From the NCBI GenBank assembly GCA_903912795.1, contig CAIWIS010000213.1:1-6086 (forward strand): a DNA stretch of 6,086 nucleotides. The letters are read 5' to 3'. This document shows, piece after piece, positions 1 to 5,029 of the stretch. The notes below the pieces were generated by a model. That model saw only the letters and a program-made list of their open reading frames with translations. It was not told the DNA's origin and searched no databases. The position numbers and the translations under genes are program-made. Within the stretch, counting starts at the first letter, position 1, and every line of letters starts with the position of its first letter. The stretch comes from an uncultured Bacteroidales bacterium. GTDB lineage: Bacteria; Bacteroidota; Bacteroidia; Bacteroidales; Paludibacteraceae.

Positions 1-39
1 CAATCAATTAGTTATTAATCAATTTAAAATTTAAAAATC

Positions 40-1365
40 ATGAAGAAAATTACGTTATTATTGGTAGTTGCTTTAGTGGCTACAACAAGTTGGGCTCAAA
101 ATCCAACAGTTACAAAGGTTTGGGAATTTTCAGCTGCACCGACAAGTGATGTAGGAGGATTGCCAGGATATATTAAGACGTCAACTGCAGATAGATGTAG
201 AGGTATGGCATACGGTAAAATTGGAACAGAAAAGGTTTTAGTTGTTGCAACTCGTGAGACAGCAAATGCTGTTCATGTAATTGATGCATCTAATGGAACA
301 ATTTTACGCCAATTAAATATTTCAACACTTACTGGTGGTACATTTACATTGAATGATGTTGCAATTTCGACAGATGGAAAAGTGCTCATTTGTAATTTAT
401 CAGCTGGTACAGCTGGTACATTCAAAGTATATAAGTGGGATAATATTTTAAATACCACTGTTCCTACAGTTGCAATTTCTTTTGCATTAACTGCAGACGC
501 TAGTCGTTTTGGTGATCATTTTGTTGTAACAGGTAGTATTTCAGCAGGAACTGCAAAAGTATATGCAGCAAGTCAATTAAAAGTTGGTGGTGCCGGAGTA
601 AATCTAAATTCTCAAAAGATTTTAGTCTGGAGTATGATTGAAGACACGAATAATCCAGGTACTTATATCTTTAATCAAACGCCACAAGAAATATTTTCAG
701 TTGTCAATGCTGGTTCAGCTTGGAATCTACCTTCAGTTTGTCCAATACCAAATGGTAAATTTCTTTACAAAGCAAATGGATCTTCAATGTTTGTGTTAAA
801 TAATGATTTAAGTTTGGAGGGAACCACTGTATCAACAAGTATAATTGATGGATCTACAAATGGTTATAAATTTTTAAAAACTCGAACAGGTGGAGCTGTA
901 GATACAACATACATAGTTGGATTTAGATATTCTGATAACCGTGCAATGATATATAAGTTGCCTCAATACACATATACATCAATGGTTTCTGCGGCTTTCT
1001 CCAATTCTTTAGGTGCAAGTGGTAACGCTAATGGAACTGGTAGGGTTTGTGTTCAGGATGATGAGGAAGGAACTAATGTTTATGTTTTAGCTTCTAACTT
1101 AGGTATCGGCAAATACTCAGTGGTATGGCCATCTACTCCAACTTCTCTAAATACTACCAAAGAATCACTCAAATTCACTCAGACAACAAACACTTTAAAA
1201 GTTCAAGGCACAACACCTTCAACAATCGAACTTTTCAATACTTTGGGCCAAAAAGTTCAATCTGTAATTAATAGAAATGAATTAAATATCAGTAATTTAC
1301 GTGGCGTTCATATTGTAAAAGTGAATGTAAACGGAGTAACAAGCACTCAAAAAATTAATTTATAA
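40..1365 (+). CDS. Exported beta-propeller-like protein (probable DUF4623 family) with T9SS type A-like sorting domain
   Basis: A 441-residue protein of unknown biochemical role, predicted to be exported and then surface-attached or secreted. Residues 1-19 form a Sec signal peptide (lysines at 2-3, hydrophobic core, cleavage after SWA19 before Gln20). Residues about 25-365 are rich in short beta-strand segments: RGMAYGK (54-60), VHVID (78-82), LNDVAIS (104-110), FKVYKW (128-133) and RFGDHFVVTG (156-165). This pattern resembles DUF4623 or propeller-type proteins of Bacteroidota; the family call is from memory. Residues about 375-441 look like a T9SS type A tail: a strand pair around LKVQG, then IELFNTLGQ (397-404 region), LNISNLRG, IVKV and a terminal KINL; the usual PNP motif near the start of such tails is absent. 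The start at 40 is fixed by the signal peptide. It is preceded by an A/T-rich leader (1-39) with no Shine-Dalgarno and no visible TAnnTTTG box, so its promoter probably lies upstream of the window. No catalytic motif is recognised. It is a paralogue of the next gene. Confidence 0.87.
   Translation: MKKITLLLVVALVATTSWAQNPTVTKVWEFSAAPTSDVGGLPGYIKTSTADRCRGMAYGKIGTEKVLVVATRETANAVHVIDASNGTILRQLNISTLTGGTFTLNDVAISTDGKVLICNLSAGTAGTFKVYKWDNILNTTVPTVAISFALTADASRFGDHFVVTGSISAGTAKVYAASQLKVGGAGVNLNSQKILVWSMIEDTNNPGTYIFNQTPQEIFSVVNAGSAWNLPSVCPIPNGKFLYKANGSSMFVLNNDLSLEGTTVSTSIIDGSTNGYKFLKTRTGGAVDTTYIVGFRYSDNRAMIYKLPQYTYTSMVSAAFSNSLGASGNANGTGRVCVQDDEEGTNVYVLASNLGIGKYSVVWPSTPTSLNTTKESLKFTQTTNTLKVQGTTPSTIELFNTLGQKVQSVINRNELNISNLRGVHIVKVNVNGVTSTQKINL
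403..420 (+). repeat. Perfect 9-bp tandem duplication inside the first propeller-like gene
   Basis: The nonamer GCTGGTACA occurs twice in immediate succession and encodes Ala-Gly-Thr-Ala-Gly-Thr (residues 122-127). It lies in the loop between the CNL and FKVYKW strands. The aligned loop of the downstream paralogue has the same length but the unrelated residues HSSSGP, so the duplication does not change loop length relative to the paralogue. It is in frame and probably neutral. Confidence 0.6.
1225..1254 (+). repeat. Near-identical sorting-domain DNA patch, copy 1
   Basis: This 30-base stretch encodes the IELFNTLGQK segment of the sorting domain. It matches 2614-2643 in the next gene at 28 of 30 bases, with differences at the 18th (T/C) and 25th (C/A) bases, both third codon positions. 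Surrounding sequence of the two genes is much less similar at DNA level. Confidence 0.8.
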
Positions 1366-1372
1366 AAACTAT

Positions 1373-1408
1373 GTCAGGTAATCGCTTGTTTTCAGGTGAT
1401 TACCTGAT
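1373..1408 (+). terminator. Long intergenic hairpin, possible terminator or attenuator
   Basis: Seven bases after the first gene's stop codon, TCAGGTAATC (1374-1383) pairs perfectly with GATTACCTGA (1398-1407). Allowing G-U pairs, the stem extends inward (1384-1388 with 1393-1397) to a TTTT tetraloop at 1389-1392 and outward by one G-U pair, giving about 16 pairs. The following sequence, TTTAAAATTTTAA, is A/T-rich but is not a clean T-run. It could be a Rho-independent terminator, a leaky attenuator that lowers expression of the downstream gene, or a 3'-end stabiliser. Its 3' foot is 17 bases before the next start codon, so it sits in the leader of the next gene if the two are co-transcribed. 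Confidence 0.65.
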
Positions 1409-1425
1409 TTAAAATTTTAAGTCAA

Positions 1426-2757
1426 ATGAAAAAAAATCTACTTATTTTGCTTTGTAGTTTGTCCGTTTTCGCAACTGCACAAGTTACATTTACTCGCGTA
1501 TGGGAACGTAGCGACTCTGCTTTTACTGCAAGTGCTTTGGATGCAAATAAAAAACCAAGCTATTTTGACGATGCAAACACACGTGGTATTGCTGTGGGAA
1601 AAATTAATAGCAATAATGGAATGGTTGATCGTGTGTTTTTAGTAAGTCGCAATGTACAAGGAAATGTGGTTCGGGTGTTGGATATTAATACGGGCGCAGA
1701 TGTAAAATCACTGAATATGGATGCTACCGTTATCAGTGGTGGTGGTTTCCCAATAAGCGATGCAGGTGTTACTGAAGATGGCGTATTGCTAGTTTCGAAT
1801 TGTACGCACAGTAGTTCAGGTCCTTACAAAATATATAAATGGACAAACGAAGATGCGGCTCCTGTAAAAGAAATTGAGTTTGTTTCGGGGGCTGCTCGTT
1901 ATGGTGATAAAATTACAGTAACGGGTAAATACAGTGATGGAACTGCTCGCATTTATACCATTGCTGGTGCTGCTTTGACAAATTATAAAGTTCAGTACTT
2001 TGAAATGGAACAAGTGGGTGGTATTTGGAAGTTTAAGCAAACTCCTAGTGAATTGAATACGTCAATCACAGCTGCAAGTTCAAACTTTCATCAATTTACA
2101 CCTGGTCCTGATGGCGGATATTATTTCCGTTCGGTAGGATTAAGCAATATTCAACAAATTAAATCCGATTTAACAGCGAATATTGGAAACACGCCATTTC
2201 CAACAGTATTACCACAAGGTGGAACTGCACCTGTTTATATTAAAACTGTCGGAAACTTCGACTATGCTTGTTATTTGCAATATGGAAGCAACGCAAACTA
2301 TGCAGCACCAGCAAACAATAAAATTCAGGTTGTGAAAATAGACCGTTCGTTAGGTATTACAAGTGCAACAGTTTTAATTTCGTCGCCATCATTTGGTAAA
2401 ATTGCTCCGGGCAATGGCGCAGGACATGTTGTTGTAAAGCACCAAACAAATGGCGATGTCGATATTTTTGCATTATCTACACAAAATGGTGTTTCACGCT
2501 ATCGTTTATCGGGTGCTGAAATTGGAACAGATGTTCGAAATGTCACGAATAATTCAATAAAAATCAATATAGTTGACAATAATATTCGTGTGGATGGAGC
2601 TTCTCCTTCTTCTATCGAACTTTTCAATACCTTGGGACAAAAATTGACTTCAATATCCAATTCAAATACTTTAAATATCAATAAATTAAAAGGTATTTTC
2701 ATTGTTCAGATTAAGTCTGAAGGCAAAGTTGTAAAAACTGAAAAAATCAGTTTATAA
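1426..2757 (+). CDS. Exported beta-propeller-like protein, tandem paralogue with T9SS type A-like sorting domain
   Basis: A 443-residue exported protein sharing the whole architecture of the gene before it. The Sec signal peptide is residues 1-18, with cleavage after ATA18 before Gln19. The propeller-like body (about 20-365) keeps landmarks aligned with the neighbour: FTRVWERS (22-29) against VTKVWEFS, TRGIAVGKI (52-60), RVLDINTG, YKIYKW (134-139), and RYGDKITVTG (158-167). A sorting tail covers about 376-443, with IELFNTLGQ, LNINKLKG, IVQI and terminal KISL. Like its neighbour it lacks a PNP motif at the tail's start. Family identity (DUF4623-like) is inferred from pattern memory; no enzymatic residues are evident, and a glycan-binding or accessory surface role is only a guess from context. 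The start is fixed by the signal peptide; no Shine-Dalgarno is seen in the A/T-rich leader. The 60-base gap and shared strand suggest co-transcription with the first gene, subject to the hairpin between them. Confidence 0.87.
   Translation: MKKNLLILLCSLSVFATAQVTFTRVWERSDSAFTASALDANKKPSYFDDANTRGIAVGKINSNNGMVDRVFLVSRNVQGNVVRVLDINTGADVKSLNMDATVISGGGFPISDAGVTEDGVLLVSNCTHSSSGPYKIYKWTNEDAAPVKEIEFVSGAARYGDKITVTGKYSDGTARIYTIAGAALTNYKVQYFEMEQVGGIWKFKQTPSELNTSITAASSNFHQFTPGPDGGYYFRSVGLSNIQQIKSDLTANIGNTPFPTVLPQGGTAPVYIKTVGNFDYACYLQYGSNANYAAPANNKIQVVKIDRSLGITSATVLISSPSFGKIAPGNGAGHVVVKHQTNGDVDIFALSTQNGVSRYRLSGAEIGTDVRNVTNNSIKINIVDNNIRVDGASPSSIELFNTLGQKLTSISNSNTLNINKLKGIFIVQIKSEGKVVKTEKISL
2614..2643 (+). 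repeat. Near-identical sorting-domain DNA patch, copy 2
   Basis: Partner of 1225-1254 (28 of 30 bases identical), encoding the same IELFNTLGQK core of the T9SS-type tail. The third gene's equivalent segment, LELFNEKGQ, is recognisably related in protein but not near-identical in DNA, so the match is specific to the two paralogues. Confidence 0.8.
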
Positions 2758-2762
2758 TTAAT

Positions 2763-2794
2763 TTGGTAGCGGTGCTTGGTTGTGCCGCTACTAA
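2763..2794 (+). terminator. GC-rich intergenic hairpin, possible terminator or processing site
   Basis: Just after the second paralogue's stop codon, GTAGCGG (2766-2772) pairs exactly with CCGCTAC (2785-2791). G-U and A-T pairs extend this to about 13 pairs (2763-2775 with 2782-2794) around a TTGGTT loop. No T-run follows (the next bases are CAATAATG), so a classical Rho-independent terminator is not assured. It may act as an mRNA 3'-end stabiliser or processing element. Confidence 0.6.
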
Positions 2795-2802
2795 CAATAA
2801 TG

Positions 2803-2842
2803 CCCCTAACCCCTCCCTAATCGGGAGGAAATCCTAAAGGGG
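2803..2842 (+). repeat. CCCCTAACCCCT...AGGGG dyad, Bacteroidota-type intergenic repeat
   Basis: A nested inverted repeat: the inner stem CCTCCC (2812-2817) pairs with GGGAGG (2823-2828) across a TAATC loop, and the outer stem CCCCT (2803-2807) pairs with AGGGG (2838-2842). Elements with this CCCCTAACCCCT/AAAGGGGA character recur between genes in many Bacteroidota genomes (general knowledge, not checked here). Its right arm ends 14 bases before the start codon of the oxidoreductase gene, so the AGGGG could weakly serve as a distant Shine-Dalgarno and would be hidden when the hairpin forms. Confidence 0.65.
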
Positions 2843-2856
2843 AATAATGATAAAAA

Positions 2857-4953
2857 ATGATTTACAAAAAAGTAGTTTTAAGTTTGCTGATTTTTGTATT
2901 TACTTCTTGCGCTGCGCAAAAGGTAGATGTGCTCGTTGTAGGTGGTGGTGCAAGTGGAACTGCTGCTGGTATTCAATCGGCTCGCATGGGAGTGAATACT
3001 TTAATTGTGGAAGAAACTCCGTGGCTGGGTGGAATGCTAACGTCGGCTGGTGTATCTGCCGTGGATGGAAACTATAAACTTCCTTCTGGAATTTTTGGTG
3101 AGTTTAAGGATAGCCTGGTGGCATATTATGGGAATGCGAATGCACTAAAAACAGGTTGGGTAAGTAGCGTTTTGTTTGAACCAAAAGTAGGAAATGCCAT
3201 TTTTCAGAAAATGACTAAAAAAGAATCAAAACTTGCTGTTTGGCAAAATTCTGGTTTTGTTTCGTCGGTTAAAACGCCTGATGGTTGGAAAGTGACTATT
3301 AATAAAAATGGTGTAATTCAGCAAGTCGACGCCAAAGTAATGATAGATGCAACCGAGTTGGGCGATGTGGCTAAATATTGCGGTGTAAAATATGATATGG
3401 GTATGGATGCCCGAGCCGTTTGTGGCGAGGACATTGCACCTGAAGTGGCAAACGATATAGTGCAGGATTTGACTTATGTAATGATTCTCAAAGATTATGG
3501 TGTTAACAAAACTATTGCTAAACCGGCAGGTTACAATGCTTCCATGTTTTATTGCACGGCACAATCGCCAAACTGCACCAATCCCAAGCCAGGACAAACA
3601 GTTTGGAGCAAAGATAAATTGATTACGTATGGCAAATTACCCAATGGTAAATACATGATAAATTGGCCAATTGAAGGGAATGATTATTATGTAAACTTAT
3701 TGGAAATGAATGCCGAAGAGCGTAAGGTAGCTTTGGAAAAGGCAAAACAATTTTCGCTTTGTTACTTGTATTATTTGCAAACTGAATTAGGCTTTTCAAC
3801 TTATGGATTAGACGATGATCAGTTCCCGACAGCCGATAATTTTCCAATGATTCCTTATCATCGCGAAAGCAGACGCATTCAGGGTTTGGTGCGTTTTAAT
3901 GTGAATCATGTGGCAAAACCATTTAGTCAGTCCGAAGCGCTTTACCGTACAGGCATTGCTGTGGGCGATTACCCAATTGATCATCATCACAAGCGCTATC
4001 CTGAATGGGAAAAGTTACCTGAATTACATTTCTATCCCGTTCCGTCGTACAATGTGCCGCTGGGAGCATTAGTTCCAAAGTCGGTTGATAATTTGGTAGT
4101 TGCCGAAAAATCCATTTCAGTTTCAAACTTATTGAACGGTTCTACGCGTTTGCAACCGGTGGTTTTGCAAATTGGGCAAGCTGCAGGAGTTTTAGCTGCC
4201 ATTTCTGTTCAGCAGCAAAAACCCATTTCCGAAACATCAATTCGATTAATTCAAAATACCTTGTTGGAAGCTGGTGGCTATATATTTCCTTATCTGGATT
4301 TAGCTAAAAACGATGTGCATTTTAAAGCAATACAACGAATAGGATCAACCGGAATCTTACGTGGTGAAGGGAAAAATGTGGGTTGGAGCAATGAAACGTG
4401 GTTTAATACGGATAAAACGGTGTTGGTTTCGGAACTGAAAACCGGCTTAGCCGATTTTGATTCCACACTTAAATGGTCATCATCCGAAACAGAACTTTCA
4501 ATCTCAGGTGCAGCCAATTTATTAACTTCAATGGCATCGTTCTACGGAAAAGATACGCTTACATTAGAGAAAATAAGAATAGATTGGACGAAAAATAGCT
4601 TGACAAACTTTGCTTCCGATCGAAAAATCAGTCGTAAAGAATTTGCTGTTCTGCTTGATGTATATATTCAGCCATTTATGTTGAAACAAGTTGATTATAA
4701 AGGTACTTTGTCCACTTTTTTGAAACCGATTAAAGAAGATCTTAAATCATTCAAAATTAAATATTCATCCGGTAAATTTACTGTTGAAAACCCTGATGTT
4801 ACTAAGCTCGAACTATTCAATGAGAAGGGACAATTGCTTAACCGGGCAATGAAAAATTCAATTCCCGTTAAAACACCCAATCAGGTAAATGTCCTCAATA
4901 TTTACATTGGAAATGATTTGGTTAAGTCAGAAAAAATTATTTTACAACAATAA
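2857..4953 (+). CDS. Exported FAD-dependent oxidoreductase (FAD_oxidored, PF12831-type) with SLH-like region and T9SS-like tail
   Basis: A 698-residue flavoprotein. Residues 1-20 are a signal peptide without a twin arginine; cleavage after AAQ-type CAA20 before Gln21 fits, though FTSC18 loosely resembles a lipobox. A Rossmann FAD site follows at once: VDVLVVGGG with GxGxxG at Gly29-Gly31-Gly34 and acidic Glu52 for the ribose. Further family landmarks are DATELGDVA (164-172), GEDIAP, NWPIEGNDYY, PYHRESRRI (333-341), GDYPIDHHHKRYP (370-382), and the second FAD-binding segment NGSTRLQPVVLQIGQAAG (427-444). Residues about 479-527 (YLDL..H.KAIQRIGSTGILRGEG...WF) and RKISRKEFAVLLD (589-601) resemble S-layer homology repeats. 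Residues about 629-698 resemble a T9SS type A tail (LELFNEKGQ, ending KIILQQ). The substrate is unknown; carbohydrate or glycan oxidation is inferred from the GH92 gene downstream. The 2857 start is preferred because the ATG at 2847 is in another frame. Some database relatives may be named xanthan lyase, but no lyase domain is seen here. Confidence 0.9.
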   Translation: MIYKKVVLSLLIFVFTSCAAQKVDVLVVGGGASGTAAGIQSARMGVNTLIVEETPWLGGMLTSAGVSAVDGNYKLPSGIFGEFKDSLVAYYGNANALKTGWVSSVLFEPKVGNAIFQKMTKKESKLAVWQNSGFVSSVKTPDGWKVTINKNGVIQQVDAKVMIDATELGDVAKYCGVKYDMGMDARAVCGEDIAPEVANDIVQDLTYVMILKDYGVNKTIAKPAGYNASMFYCTAQSPNCTNPKPGQTVWSKDKLITYGKLPNGKYMINWPIEGNDYYVNLLEMNAEERKVALEKAKQFSLCYLYYLQTELGFSTYGLDDDQFPTADNFPMIPYHRESRRIQGLVRFNVNHVAKPFSQSEALYRTGIAVGDYPIDHHHKRYPEWEKLPELHFYPVPSYNVPLGALVPKSVDNLVVAEKSISVSNLLNGSTRLQPVVLQIGQAAGVLAAISVQQQKPISETSIRLIQNTLLEAGGYIFPYLDLAKNDVHFKAIQRIGSTGILRGEGKNVGWSNETWFNTDKTVLVSELKTGLADFDSTLKWSSSETELSISGAANLLTSMASFYGKDTLTLEKIRIDWTKNSLTNFASDRKISRKEFAVLLDVYIQPFMLKQVDYKGTLSTFLKPIKEDLKSFKIKYSSGKFTVENPDVTKLELFNEKGQLLNRAMKNSIPVKTPNQVNVLNIYIGNDLVKSEKIILQQ

Positions 4954-4958
4954 TAAAA

Positions 4959-4966
4959 TATATTTG
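4959..4966 (+). promoter_or_regulatory. Candidate -7 element (TATATTTG), upstream copy
   Basis: TATATTTG matches the Bacteroidota primary-sigma -7 consensus TAnnTTTG exactly. It lies six bases after the oxidoreductase stop codon. No TTTG-like -33 element is present at the usual 17-23 base spacing. Initiation here would give the GH92 gene a leader of roughly 55-60 bases. It is less favoured than the copy at 4997, and chance occurrence is plausible in such A/T-rich sequence. Confidence 0.35.
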
Positions 4967-4996
4967 TAATAAAGCGAGATTAATAAAATAATTTAT

Positions 4997-5004
4997 TATC
5001 TTTG
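4997..5004 (+). promoter_or_regulatory. Candidate -7 element (TATCTTTG) for the GH92 gene
   Basis: TATCTTTG is an exact match to the Bacteroidota -7 consensus TAnnTTTG, 25 bases before the GH92 start codon, implying a short leader of about 20 bases. The usual TTTG -33 box is not seen at the expected spacing, so the promoter may be weak or dependent on an activator such as a hybrid two-component or ECF-type regulator (inference). Its first two bases overlap the right arm of a 7-bp A/T palindrome (TAATAAA at 4981-4987, TTTATTA at 4992-4998), which could be a binding site but is unremarkable in A/T-rich DNA. Confidence 0.5.
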
Positions 5005-5029
5005 TGGCGTTATATTATTAAATTTATTT

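Noticed and set aside
1..39. Promoter directly upstream of the first gene
   Set aside because: The stretch is A/T-rich but holds no TAnnTTTG box or -33 element; any promoter probably lies outside the window.
403..420. The 9-bp duplication as a phase-variation repeat
   Set aside because: Only two copies, in frame and length-neutral against the paralogue, so no switching mechanism is supported.
2758..2765. TTAATTTG as a -7 promoter element after the second paralogue
   Set aside because: The required A at the second position is T, it lies against the hairpin stem, and no -33 element is present.
2847..3077. Open frame on the + strand starting 10 bases before the oxidoreductase start
   Set aside because: It overlaps the FAD-binding N-terminus in another frame; its Cys/Trp-rich product (for example RWWCKWNCCW) is a frame-shifted reading of the Gly-rich FAD motif and has no independent support.
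3226..4126. Several open frames on the - strand across the oxidoreductase gene
   Set aside because: They are antisense to strongly conserved flavoprotein motifs, have no leader or recognised domains, and look like shadows of coding bias.
2857..4953. Naming the third gene a xanthan lyase
   Set aside because: The sequence shows a complete FAD-binding oxidoreductase core and no polysaccharide lyase features; such names on relatives would be legacy annotation.
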